A DNA stretch of 64,000 bases from Hirundichthys speculiger (Eukaryota > Chordata > Actinopteri > Beloniformes > Exocoetidae). Below the pieces are notes generated by a model that saw nothing but the letters and a program-made list of their open reading frames with translations, searched no databases and had not been told where the DNA came from. Position numbers and translations under genes: made by a program. The stretch lies in NCBI GenBank assembly GCA_018398805.1, contig JAGFBZ010000373.1:1054001-1118000 (forward strand), written 5' to 3'. Positions 47,577 to 59,623 of this stretch are shown piece after piece. Numbering within the stretch: position 1 is the first letter of the stretch; every line of letters starts with the position of its first letter.

Positions 47577-49587
47577 TAGAGATCGACCGATTATCGGTCG
47601 GGCCGATTATCGGGGCCGATATTTGGAAATTTGACTTATATCGGCATCGGCCTTTTTTTAATCCGACTGGCCGATATGAAGAAATCAATTTAAAACTGGG
47701 TTATTCTGGCTAAGATGCCGCCGCGCCTCTCTCCTGCCTGCTGTCTCCTGCATCATTCACCTCGTCCTCTGATTGGTTAAGCGGCAGAGGCGGAGCCTCC
47801 GAACAAGAAGCTGTCATCACAAAAACGGGAGAGTGAGAGGGAAAGTTTTCTTGTGTGAGAAGCTCCAGACAGAAAACACGTATCAAAGGTAAATGCAGAA
47901 AGCTCTTCCGAAATTGTAATAAACATCCCAGTACTCTGCATCTCACAACTACTACTAACGTTACAGTGAGCAGCTGAATAACATAAGAGCAGAGTAAACC
48001 TTAGCGGCAGCTCTGCTAACTCGTATTACGTCCCAACATGTCTGTGAATTATTTAAAAGAAGACTGCTGATAATATCGACATGGAAACAGTCCATGATAG
48101 AAAAGCATGTGTGTGTGATTAAGAGAGCGCATAAAAAACTCAGTTCACTTGTTTTAGGGAGCGCTAAGGTGGAGGCTGCTTAGCTTTTAGCTTTTACCAT
48201 AAAATTAGTTTGTCGATCTGGCTCTAAACGCCCTGCAGACTATGTATTAGCAATGGGGAAAATACACTGTACTTTCCGGACAGTAAGCCGTTACTTTTTC
48301 TCACGATTCGAACCCTACAGCTTATACAACGATGTGGCTAATGTATAGATTTCTACGGGCCAGCTTCGTGCCGTCAATACGTTTATCCTCGTCAGAATGA
48401 AATTACTGAACCGGTCACAGTGGACCAATGAAACTGTTCGAATTAAATCAAACGCACTCACACTAAATTCTTCAGATCAGTCATTTTGTGCTTCATGCAC
48501 ACACCCTCATCATGGAAAACACATGAAGGAGTGCATATGATTTAGCTTTTAAGTTAAAGGCAATCGATCTGTTGGTCAGAGAAGTAACCAGAGCTACTGC
48601 ACGTATTTATTTTGAGATCCGAATATTCAGGTGCGCTCAATAGGAAATCACGGTATGTAATGTACTAATGTTGCTATGAGCTTTCTGGTCCTATGATCTG
48701 AAAATGAACGGGAAGATGAGAGAGTAAAATTCAGAAATGATTTATCTGAACAAAGTGGTGGAACATTTTAAATACTGTGTGAGCTCATTAAAACCCGAAA
48801 GGCTGTTTGTGTCCTGTCAGGAGTTTAACTGCACTCATAACAACTATTATACTTTTTTATGTAGCCTTTGTCATATTAATCATTAATAATGTAGCAACAC
48901 AGTTTTGAATGACAGGGTCCTTGCTATCGCATGGTAAAATATAACATTTGATAATGAAATCAACTTAAGGCATCCTAAATGCTGCTGTTTTATATACTAC
49001 TACTTTATAAAATCTCTGGAAACAAGTTTTTATTTTCATTTACTAGAGATAATGCAGAGCCTGAGAACTCCTGCACTTTTTGTTTTTGTTTCAAGTTAAA
49101 ACAAAGTTAAATTATTTAAGTTATACCTGAAATTTTATTTTATTTATTGTGAAAAAATTTAGGGAGCTATTATCTAAGTTTTTATTTAATGTTACAAGAG
49201 GTGCTGCTGAGCCTGAGAACTCCCTGTATTTTTGTTGTGTTTGAACTTAAAACAAAAGACAAGTCATTGTAGTTATATTTAAATTTTACTGTATTTTCTG
49301 TAATTTCAGAGAGGTATTTATTTAACCTTTTATTCAACTTTATGAGAGATGTTTCTGAGTGTAGGAAATTCAGGCACTTCAGGAGCTATTATTTTCTATT
49401 TGTGTGATTCAATGAGCATGCTTTAGGCATTTCTGTGAAGTTCAGTGTTTGCATTATTCAATTTTTTTAGGCCAATTTTTACACTTTTGCTGCAAATGAA
49501 TATCGGCTCCAAATATCGGCCTATCGGCCTCCTCTAACTACTAATAATCGGTATCGGTCCTGAAAAACCCATATCGGTCAATCACTA
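47577..49587. mobile_element. Non-autonomous hAT transposon, 2.0 kb
   Basis: Terminal inverted repeats TAGAGATCGACCGATTATCG (left) and, reversed, TAGTGATTGACCGATATGGG (right) are flanked by an exact 8-bp duplication ATATGATT (47,569-47,576 and 49,588-49,595), the hallmark of hAT elements. Both ends carry clusters of CGATAT/ATCGGCC words, probable transposase-binding sites. No transposase frame exists inside, so it depends on a partner. It includes CpG-bearing sequence near 47,710-47,880 resembling a promoter-like patch. This end sequence is a widespread fish family. Confidence 0.92.
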
Positions 49588-49599
49588 ATATGATTTTTA

Positions 49600-50940
49600 T
49601 TTTTTATATTAGGGTTAGTGTGCCCATCTTAAAGCAGCCTGAAGCAGCTATCTTTGCCCCTGTTTAGGACTGCTAGCCAGCGCTAACCAGCTGGCCTGTC
49701 TCTAGCTTATCATCTTTGATTCATTGCAGTAGCTGGGCCCTCCAGTCAAGTTAGCTTTGCCTTAGATCATTTTAGGACCCTTCTGAGTTTACGAACTGGG
49801 TTACTAGCCAACAGCTTTGACCGATCCACAGCTGACCATAAGCGACTGAGGGCTGACAGGCCAAGGCCCACAGCTAGTCGTGGGAGACTTCAGCCCATGA
49901 TTGGCCAACCCAGCAACTGGAGTCACAGTCACTGGATGCAGGTGATCCCGTCACCAGGGTCCCAGTAGTGTTCTGCTAGTCTTTGTTTCTGAAGGATTAT
50001 TGGACAGAGTTGAATAGGTTATATTAGTTAGCATCATAGGTTAGCGTAAGCTAAATTAGTTAACTTATGGTAACTGAGCTTGTTCAAGCTGACTTCCATG
50101 TCTGTTTGTTGTGCCCATTTGACCATTTTTGGAATAGCTGGAGTTGGGTAGTTGGTTCTTGCCATCATGGAGCAGTGCAGAGAGTCAAAAAAAAGACATC
50201 AAAAGCATGCTTCAGAAACTCTATGAGTGACCACAAAGGGGGTTTGTCCATTTCTTTTTCTTTATGGTTTCTCCTAAGGTGGTTGTTTACGATACTGTGA
50301 AACAAATCTGGCATCAGGCACTACACCATCTTCTCTAACTCCCGACCATAAAAGTTTCTGGTTTCTTCAAATTGGGGTTTCATCTCATTGTTTTTATGTT
50401 TAAATTAAAAATTGTTGGTGTCTGTTGGGTACTGGAATTGAACACTTTTCTTCAAAGACACAGCCTTGTCTTTCACAGAGTACATAAGCTTTTAGCTGAA
50501 CTGGGCTGCTGCTGATCAATAATAGGAGCACATTGCAACTCAAATCAATGTGAATTTTTGATTTTTCTCAACTTCCCCATCCCTTTGGCAGCAGGTCATC
50601 ATAGCAAGCTGTTTGTAAACATGGATTTGCATAGAATCAGAGTCCGCCACACAGAACACTCCCTACATTCATTGGTTCAACAGCTGTCCTTTTTTTGTAC
50701 TAAGTGCAGAAATGACACGTTTGTGTCTGAGTGACTGTGCTGCTTTGATTTATGTAAAATGTATTACTAACTAAAATGCATATCAGACATCTTATTTTCT
50801 TATCCTACAGGCAACCATGTATCCAAAAAAATAGGGAAGCTTTGAAAAGTGTAAATATGAGTGAAGTCTAATGATGTATACCTCTTCTTAAGGTTGATTT
50901 AAAAGAAAAAAAAAAATCCCTGATCTGCATCCAGACATAA
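49600..50940. other. Non-coding stretch
   Basis: No gene or known element recognised. The part 49,620-50,300 is less AT-rich and repeat-like in texture (GCTAGCC/GGCCAAC words) but I could not name a family. Confidence 0.35.
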
Positions 50941-50944
50941 ATCA

Positions 50945-51560
50945 AAATCATAAGTCAATCACTTAGAAGTTGAGCCATGTTGAGAGCGGAAGGAGGAGAT
51001 GGGTGAGACAGAGAGGGAAATAGGGGAAAACCAGGGGAGCTGAGACAGCCACCACCCCCTGCCTACCACCCACCCACAGCACAACAGCGGCGACAAACGA
51101 GGGGGAGCAGCCCGCACCAGAGGGCTGCGCCAGGACGGACGCACGGCACCTCCCCAGCAAGCCAACACCCCCGCCCCCACACAAGACCTCCCCCCAAGGG
51201 CCACACCGGGCACCCAGCCCACCAGCAGCGGCATACCCGGGCCCACTCATTGGCACAGGGAGGGGACCCACCAGCAGAAGGCCCCCCAAAAACAGGGACA
51301 CGCCCCAATGGACAGGACCCACGACCACACCCCAAATACCCCCCACTGGAGGGAAGGACGGGAAAGAAAAAAGGGGCAATACAGCCGGCCCAGCCCCCCA
51401 CCCTCCCCCACAACATGTGTGTTGCGTGTGTGTGTGTCTGCTCAGTGCATTAAAAACAAGAGGTGGGGCACGGAGGGAGGATAATTTCCCCCATTCTCCA
51501 GCCTCTATTTCTGTAGCTTTTTGTTTTTTTGTTTGTTTTTTTCTGTCTAGAATAAATTAT
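50945..51560 (-). repeat. GC-rich block, probable 3' UTR of the L1-like LINE
   Basis: Strand-asymmetric (C-rich on plus, G-rich on minus) block, strikingly richer in GC than the rest of the window. It directly follows the LINE reading frame on the minus strand, so a G-rich 3' UTR is the likeliest reading. The three overlapping Gly/Val/Leu/Pro-rich minus-strand frames (up to 138 codons) are composition artefacts. No clear poly(A) end was found. Confidence 0.5.
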
Positions 51561-53162
51561 TTTATTTTGAGTGTTTGCTAAGTGAATTAACATCGACTTG
51601 GGGTACAAAGGGTGGATGGTCCCCCTGCACCCCAGCTTCTTTACTATTTTGTATGTTATATGTGTGTGTGTGTGTGTGTGTGTTGGGGGGGGGGGGGGGG
51701 GACATGGCCTGGGGCAATTTATGTTATAGATGTAAAGATCTACTAATTTGTCCCAAATTTGATCAAAACTGTCATTTTGATTTTTTATTGTGGCTGACAG
51801 TTTTTCCATTGCAAAAAAGTCAATTAACAAATTTTTCCAAAGAATAATATTAATTGAGTTTTTTGTTGTCCAGTTTACAAGGATTGGTTTTTTTTTTTTG
51901 GCAATAAAGAGAGTTTTCGTGGAGTTATTACCCAGGGTGGTCATGGAGGAGTCTCCCAATAAACAGAGGGAAGGTGATATTGGGATACTACAGTCCAGAA
52001 GTTGCTGTACATTCCCACATGGCATGAAAGTAGGAGTCAACTGCATTCTGTGTACAATGTGAGCAGATTTGTGTGTCTCTGAACCCCATTTTAAACTTCT
52101 CCCCCTGTAAAGTGCACTCTGTGGATAATTTTAAATTGTATAAGTTGTAAATTTGTATTAGCAGCTGAATTAAAAATATTTTTAAAAATTTGGGCCCCGA
52201 ATTCTTCATTGGGGGTAAATTCTAAGTCCTGCCTCCATTTAATTGAAGGAACTGAAATTGTACAGTCAATTGTTGAGATTACTTTATAAATTTTAGACAA
52301 GATTTTATAATTAGTAGAGATTCTAGTATATTCTAGGATCAATGCTGGAAGACTTAGTTTAGGTGTTTTATTCATTTTAGCCTGTATGGTGATTTTAACC
52401 TGAAGATATTCTAGAAATTGCTTTTTTCCAATGTTATATTTCTGCACAAAATGAGCAAATGTGAGCATATAATTATTTTCATAGATATGATTGAGATGGG
52501 TAATGCCCTTGGTAATCCATAACATAAAATTTAGAGGTTTCCAGTTTATTTGGAAGTCAGGATTATTCCAGATAGGCATGTGATTACTCGGTAAAATGAT
52601 AGTATTAGCTATCTGGTGAAAAATCCCACCAGGCTGTCAAGGTTGTAGCTATGACTGGGTTATTGAAGCAGGAATGACGAGTAATTGAGCGACTTATGCA
52701 TATTGATGTCTTTGCAAAATGATTGTTCTAGGTCCATCCAAGAAGAGTCACATTGCTTAGGATTTATCTGTTTATAAATATATTGGATTTTGTTTGCAAG
52801 GAAATAATAAGAAAAGTTTGGAGTTTCCAGACGACCTTTAGATTTGGATCTCTGTAATGTGGATAATTTGATTCTAGGCTCCTTGTTTTTCCAATAATAT
52901 TGTGAGACTAAAGAGTCTAGATGTTTAAACTAAGAGCTTGGAGGTTTAATTGGGATCATTAAGAAAAGATAATTTATCATAGGAAGGATGGTCATTTTAA
53001 CTTTGGTAATTCTGCCTATTAGGTTTATTGGTAGATTCATCCAATGTTTACGGTTTCCTTCTACTGTTTTTAATAGAGGATCATAATTAAGGCCAACTAA
53101 TTCTGACAACTTGGTAGAAATATTTAATCCTAGATATTTAATATTGTCTGTTCTAAATTATA
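51560..53162 (-). pseudogene. L1-like LINE ORF2, 5'-truncated C-terminal half
   Basis: Minus-strand order: IKYLGLNISTKLSEL (about 53,140), WMNLPINLIGRITKVKMTIL (about 53,040), SQYYWKNKEPRI (about 52,900), then PIWNNPDFQINWKPLNFML (52,579), MLTFAHFVQKYNIGKKQFLE, NTNLQLIQFKIIHRVHFTGG (about 52,120), MGFRDTQICSHCTQNAVDSY (about 52,080), CLLGDSSMTT and NWTTKNSINIILWKNLLI (about 51,840). These are thumb and C-terminal blocks of L1-clade reverse transcriptase, including the Cys-His knuckle CSHC. Frame changes and several stops show it is dead. Truncation at 53,162 fits normal L1 5' truncation. Confidence 0.85.
51661..51701. repeat. GT run followed by G17
   Basis: GT microsatellite (about 23 bases) running into 17 consecutive G at 51,685-51,701, inside the LINE region. 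Confidence 0.9.
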
Positions 53163-53164
53163 GA

Positions 53165-54525
53165 AGTACTGTTCGAGCAGCCACATCCCAACTACTCAGG
53201 TTTAGTAGCGTGGCAGATTAAGTCGGAGGGAGCATCTCGTAGCAGCCTTTTTCATAAACTATTTTTGTTGACATTGCTAAACTTCACCTTTACGGACGAT
53301 CTGTTTCTGACATTGGCCATTATAAAATATGTTTTATATTCGTTTATCTTTTGGTCCTTAGTCGCTTGTTTGCGGCTTGTTTTCAAGGTCCAGGTAGCTT
53401 ACTTGTCTGGCAACAATTCCCTCCTCAATAGGGTACGTTCTCCTCAGTGGTAGTTGAGACTGTCTACTATAAATTCAGTTGACACGGCGTAGAGCCACTA
53501 GAGGCAGGCAGACAAGGTACGTGACATTGAAAAGAGGTGCTTTAAACGAACTGTCTGTGCATTTGGTGAGTTCAATTTCCATAGTCCCCAGTTATCGACA
53601 GAAATTAGCCAGGGGAAGGGGGAGATGTCAGTTAAAGTTAGCTGTTTGGGTTTAAGATTGTGCAAGCCTTCAAATTTTCTCACTGAACATTTCTCTTTCA
53701 CATTTTTCACCTATAGGCATATGACAAGATTTAATATGATATTGCTCAACCTACATCTGTAAAGTCAGCTAACAACTTATTAAAATGCACCAGAATTCAG
53801 CAAATAACATGTATGATAATAAAAAACTTCTGGGGGAGGACCCCCAGACCCTCCACTAATCGTTTCCTTCAAACCAATGTACAACAACCTGTACAATCTG
53901 TTACATTGGCCAACTAATCTACATTCAAACTGCCATAATGTGTAGAGGCGAACTACAAGACACACATAGGCCTACAACACACAGATAAGGTGTATATCTC
54001 TGTGCAATATGATATGGTTATCAAATTAGAGGGTTATTTTCCGAAAAGTATATTGGGGCAGGGCCACGGGGGCAGGGGCGGGTACTAGGCACATAACCAA
54101 TCCCAATTTAACCCCTGGTCGTAACTCGGGTGAAGCAGCCAAAGGAAGAAGTTTTTTTTTCTGTAATGGACAGCACTTATTTGCACAAGCCCATGTAAGA
54201 ACATTATGTATATAGTGTACTCATGAAACCTGGCATGGTAAAACATTAGCATGTGATACTGACGTAAATTAACATCATCATAGCAATAAATATGTAAATA
54301 TGTAGCTGTTAGCTGCTATTTTACTTCACGTGGGAAGATTTTAAACCTATAAATTTAGGATAATTTTAGGGTGTAGGAAAGGTTTAAAACACACACATAT
54401 GTGCTTCATCCAACTTGTTCAAATCTGACACATCCTGTATCCCATAATGCTTAACATGTCTGTGACAACCTTTCCAGAATGCAGTTTTAGCTCAACACCA
54501 TTTGAATATAATTTTACTCTTTTAT
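53165..54525. other. Non-coding stretch
   Basis: No gene is supported. A local palindrome CTGGGGGAGGACCCCCAG lies at about 53,831-53,848, a word common in some fish repeats, but no element could be delimited. Confidence 0.4.
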
Positions 54526-54529
54526 ATGA

Positions 54530-54665
54530 AGATCCATCCATCCATTATCTATGCCCGCTTAACCCTCTGCAGGGTCACGGGGATCTGCTGGAACCTATCC
54601 CAGCTCTCATTGGGCAAAAAAGCAGGGGTACACCCTGGACATGTTGCCAATCCATTGCAGTTTAT
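54530..54665 (+). repeat. ATCCATCC teleost repeat, 5' half
   Basis: GATCCATCCATCCATTATCT, CAGGGTCACGGGGATCTGCT, GAACCTATCCCAGCTCTC and GGGGTACACCCTGGACATG follow the consensus closely. It ends at CCAATCCATTGCAG and is followed by an A/C-rich tract. Confidence 0.85.
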
Positions 54666-54789
54666 ATGAAGACAATACAAAAAAAAAACCAAACCAAAAC
54701 AAAACAAAACAAAAAAACCACAACAACAACTTAGGAATTTAGGAAAGAAAATGCAGCATTTATAATTGGACCTTAACACAAAGTAGGTT

Positions 54790-56014
54790 GTGTTGGTTCA
54801 CCTACTTTATTAGGTACACCTTGCTAATAACAGGTTGGACCCCCTTTTGCCTTCAGAACTGCCTTAATCCTTCATGGCATAGATCCAACAAGATACTGGA
54901 AACATTCCTCATAGAGTTTGGTCCATATTGTCATAATAGCATCATGCAGTTGCAGCAGATTTGTCAGCTGCACATCCATAATGTGAACCTCCCGTTCCAC
55001 CACATCTCAAAGCTGCTCTATTGGATTGAGATCTGGTGACCGTGGAGGCCACTTGAGTCCAGTGAACCCATTGTCATGTTCAAGAAACCAGTCTGAGATG
55101 ATTCAAGCTTTATGACATGGCATGTTACCCTGCTGGAAATACTCATTAGAAAGAAGATGGGTACACTGTGGTCATGAAGGGATGGACATGGTCAGCAACA
55201 ATTCTCAGGTAGGCTGTGCTGTTGACGCGACTCTCAATTGGTACTAATGGTGGCCCAAATATCCCCCACACTATTACATCACCACCACCAGCACCCTGAA
55301 CCGTCCTTACAAGGTAAAATGGATCCATGCTTTCATATTGTTGACACCAAATTCTGACCCTACTATCCGAATGTCTCAGCAGAAATCAAGTCTCATCAGA
55401 CCAGGCAACGTTTTTCAAAACTTCTATTGTCCTATTTTGGTGAGCCTGTGCTAATTCTAGCCTCGGTTTTCTGTTCTTATCTGACAGGAGTGGCACTTGG
55501 TGTGGTCTTCTGCTGCTGTAGCCCATTCACCTCAAGGTTATACGTGTTGTGGGTTCAGAGATGCTCTTCTGCATACCGCGGTTGTAACGAGTGGTTATTT
55601 GAGTTGCAGTTGTTTTTCTATCAGCTCAAACCAGTCTGGCCATTCTCCTCTGACCTCTGTCATCAACAAGGCATTTGTACCCACAGAACTGCTGCTCACT
55701 GGATATTTTCTCTTTTTTTGCACCATTCTCTGTAAACCCTAGAGATGGTTGTGTGTGAAAATCCCAGTATATCAGCAGTTTCTGAAATATTCAGACCAGC
55801 CCGTCTGGCACCAACAACCATACCACATTCAAAATCACTTAAATAAGAATGGGAAAGTCTTTCCCATTCTGATGCTCAGTTTGAACTGTAGCAGATTGTC
55901 TTGATCATGTCTATAAGCCTAAATGCACTGAGTCGCTGACATATGATTGGCTGATTAGAAGTTTGTATTAATGAGCAGTTGGACAGGTGTACCTAATAAA
56001 GTGGCCGGTGAGTG
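54790..56014 (-). mobile_element. Tc1-like transposon, about 1.2 kb
   Basis: Right end GTGTACCTAATAAAGTGGCC followed by GGTGAGTG and TA; left end CACCTACTTTATTAGGTACA. They form terminal inverted repeats around CTTTATTAGGTACACC and identify a family very common in fish. A TA target dinucleotide follows the right end (56,015-56,016); the left boundary is good to about ten bases. A broken transposase fills the interior. Confidence 0.8.
54890..55850 (-). pseudogene. Tc1-like transposase, multiply broken
   Basis: Minus-strand blocks: ECGMVVGARRAGLNISETAD and ILGFSHTTISRVYREWCKKR (about 55,840-55,715) form the paired-type helix-turn-helix. After stops come DPFYLVRTVQGAGGGDVIVW and GIFGPPLVPIESRVNSTAYL, then RIVADHVHPFMTTVYPS (55,325-55,150), normally containing the second catalytic Asp block. 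WFLEHDN, WPPRSPDLNPIEQL and DVVEREVHIMDVQL-like codons follow to about 54,960. The SWH residues after WGIF are missing. At least ten stops or frameshifts. Confidence 0.8.
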
Positions 56015-56320
56015 TAAATGTGAGTCAAATTCCAAATTATTTTTTTTCGTGTATTGTTTGTCAATCTGATCTTTATTCTCTTCACGTGTTAGAAAATTAA
56101 GTCAAGTTTTTCTGTTATTGAGATGAAGTGGTGGTTCATTGGATGGATTAACAAAGTTTTAACAAAGTATGTAAAGAAAACATTCCAAAACACATCTTAC
56201 TTTGACAAAGCGCCAAATATCATCCAACTAATTTTCAGTAATTTCTGCAGGTTATCCGAATTTGATATCATTTATTGCTTTATTGATGCAAAACCATATT
56301 CCAAATTTAAAGGAGACATA

Positions 56321-56396
56321 ACATTTAAAGCAATGCAAAAAGTGTCACCACAATGATATATAATTGTTGTGACACTCTTTGCATCATTCTAAATGT
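56321..56396. other. Imperfect hairpin of about 76 bases
   Basis: Arms of 34 bases, ACATTTAAAGCAATGCAAAA onward and the reverse complement of the right arm, ACATTTAGAATGATGCAAAG onward, pair with about six mismatches around the loop GATATATA. Size and mismatch pattern resemble a microRNA precursor, but a short MITE would look the same. Confidence 0.55.
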
Positions 56397-56399
56397 CGT

Positions 56400-59300
56400 T
56401 TTTTTCTAATTTCTTAACTTTTTAAAGGCTAAAACTTGAAGAAAAAACACCATAGGCTCCACAGTATGTCAGTGCCTCTGTGAGTACTGTACTCTCAAGC
56501 CAAACTGACTGTACTACTCCTTTTCTTTTGGGCTCATTCTGTGTTTCATTTCTTCCCTGTTCTATATTTGCTCAGTCACCGAGGATTACAACTATCCATA
56601 TCAGCCTTTGAAGCTAAAGTGAAGTTCCAAAGGCATGATGGTAAGTATAAAAACACACAAGAGACTTTGTTGCTACATTGTAGACTGGATTACAAACAGA
56701 CTTCTTACTAATACATTATGTCAATTGCAATCTTTCATTTATAAGAACTGGAGAGAAATATTAATATACATTGAAAGAATTTATACAAACACTGTCTTGG
56801 CACCTAGGGATGGACATGTTTCCTTCTGTTCTACAGTGCTTTCCTCTTTTCCTTTTGGCTTTGAGTCTATGGAGCCATTCTGGGATTTATCCCTGGGAGA
56901 TGTCACAGCTGAGTAGAAGAGCCCACAGGAGGAGAAACACAGGCAGGCAGGCAGACACAGGCAGAAGCGGACTTTGATTGATATTGTTTGACTTGCAAAC
57001 ATTTGTGCCTAACATTGCTGCTCTCCCTTCACGTCTCATTACATTGTTACCTCTGATGCTTGTCAAAACAGTACAATGGCTGTCATCCTGACACAATGAC
57101 TGCTGCTATGATGAGAGGAGGGAGGAAAAATATTCCTTCGGAGGTTTCCCTGATGGTGGTGAAAAAGTTGTTAACCTGAAGCTGGAAGAGATCTACTGAC
57201 ACTTCTGCATCAAAGAATATCCCAAAACTATGGGAGCACAAGGTTAAGCTCAAGATTATAGGATGATCAGGTGGATAAAATGCTCTGCTCTGTCTGGCTA
57301 GTTGGTTAAAACAGTGTAAGAGTTATAAATTGCTATAAATAACATAATGATAAATAGCTAGTCATGGTGGCCAAAACTCACATTTCAGGAATAAATAAAT
57401 ATATCAGTCACAACCAACTTGTAGAAGGTCAAAGCAATGATAGTCAGAATTGTTACATTTAAGTTAACTATGTTTTCAGTTTGTTTCAAATATTACGCTT
57501 GACAGTAAAGGGGAAATGTTATTCAAAAAAACATTTTCTGTTATTTGAAGCATATATTCAGGTGTTTGAAGTGACGACCAAATCAAAAATGCTAAGATAA
57601 CAAAGATAACCCTGTTAGTTTGTACGGGTGTGAAAATCCAATTAAATTAGTAATTTAGAGCTGCAGGATATTGTGACATCCTTCTTCAAGTTGTGCATTA
57701 CTTCTTACTCCCAAACATAAAATGGGGATCATAACACACAACTAATAACTCAATTCATTTATAAATACAGATAAAACTTAAAGGTCAATAAGGCCATTGA
57801 AAAGTATGTCAGCAGAGGTGTAGGAATTATGGTGATAAATATTCATGAGAAAAATGATAAAAGATTCACAATAAAAGTGTGAAAGTTTCTCCAAGAGGTC
57901 TAATTTGTCATTTATTTATTTATTTTCAAACAGGCACAAGTCAAGTGGAAGGCCCTTCCTGTCATTTATCTATATCTGAAAGAGTCAAAGATACGTCTTC
58001 TCAAGTAGGCTACACTACATATTATTATATGAACCTTGAAAAGACTATAGTGCATTCAAAGAACAGAGGTCCTTTGAGTTTCTAGGAATAACTTCTGCTG
58101 GTTGTATTATGACTTCTTAAAAGCAATACATCCTAATACTCATGAAAGCCTAAAGCAAAACTATTCAGCAAAGCAGTGGAGCAATAAAAAAGACCAACAT
58201 CCAGCCTCTGTAAGGTGAAATGTAGTTTACCCTGACAAATCAAAGCACAGACTTTTGCTGTTATGCAGACACTTTTCCCAGAGTCCCTATGGTATTAGTG
58301 GTTCAAAGAAGAGGTTGCTCGTATGGGTATATCACAGTGTCTTTTCTTTCTCCTTTTCTTGCAGTGCTCTCTAATCCCAAGTAAATGGGACAAAGCATTA
58401 AATAAGCCACAGTCCCTCCTCTGGACTGTATGTTTCTGTCCTTACATCTACGTTATTTGGATCACTTGTGTCTGTCACTAAGAGTCTGTGATTTTACAGG
58501 TAACACATGGATGCTGGAGTGACCCAGTCAGCTCTTTTACAACAACCCATCTCCTCTTACAGCTGAATCACCACTAATTTATCAGACAGCATGTGTCAAC
58601 CTGAGTTACACAGCAACACACAGTCAGATGGGAGAGTTGAAGGTGACAGCAGAAGAAGAAAATGAGATACAGCAAAGGGAAGAGGAGGAAAAGCTAAATG
58701 TATGTCTTCAACTCCTGTTGTTTTCTTTCACTTAAAAGTGGAATTACCAGTGCGTCTTTCTGGGGCTTGAGGCTGTGCAATTCTGTAGCACAAAGCGATA
58801 TTGAACTGTTGACTCTGCTGAAGGGATTCACAACAAAGACTAGGTCTAACAAAACCTTTTGTCAAATGTTACTCTAATCAGCTAGTGGCAATACGTTTTT
58901 TAACAGTTAGCAACAAACTAAAAATATAGATCAAATTAAAAAATAGTGTTGCCAGCAGCATATAAAACTTTAGTTGTTTACTCAATAATCAGCATCACTG
59001 GTGTATTGATCATCAGGCTTCTCAACTCCCTTCACCAGTGGACTGCGCTTTGTAAACCTCCCACCCACCTCTATGTTTTTATAAAGTCAAAACCATATGA
59101 TGTACATTCTTGGCCTTATGAGTTTGTTTTTGGTACTTTAGTAATTAGTGTGCAATTGAAAACAAAGTTACTTCTATGTGCCTTACTTTCCACCAACAAC
59201 AAATTAGCAATATATCGATACCGGTGACTGCTTATCGATTACATGAGGACAAAAACCAAGCAAGAATCAAACTGTTTACATAAATTTGTGTGGGTAACAT

Positions 59301-59620
59301 GGCTCCTTGTTATTTCATTTTGTTTAGGCTTAGTCTTAAATCTCATGACCTCAGATTTGCATTGACAGTGTTGCTGGTGAGACTTTTACCCAAGTCTGTT
59401 CATATGAGATGATACCACTGTGCGAGCTGTTGGCAGTGTTCAACTTGTCATCTTCCATCAGCCAATCGTGTGCTAAGAATACAGACAAGCAGGGCATTTC
59501 TGTAGACCACATCCAAATCTAACTGACCATAAGATCAAGTGCAACAAAAAAATTGTAGCTGTACAGCAGCTAAAAATGGTAATCATCTGCAATATAAATG
59601 ATCAGGTATCTGCTGACATA
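56400..59620. other. Non-coding stretch
   Basis: No gene or element is supported. Open frames here are 60-93 codons without recognisable motifs. Confidence 0.4.
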
Positions 59621-59623
59621 CTA

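Noticed and set aside
51063..51416. Three overlapping Gly/Val/Pro-rich minus-strand frames (up to 138 codons)
   Set aside because: They follow from strand-skewed GC-rich composition; three frames are open together, which real genes rarely show.
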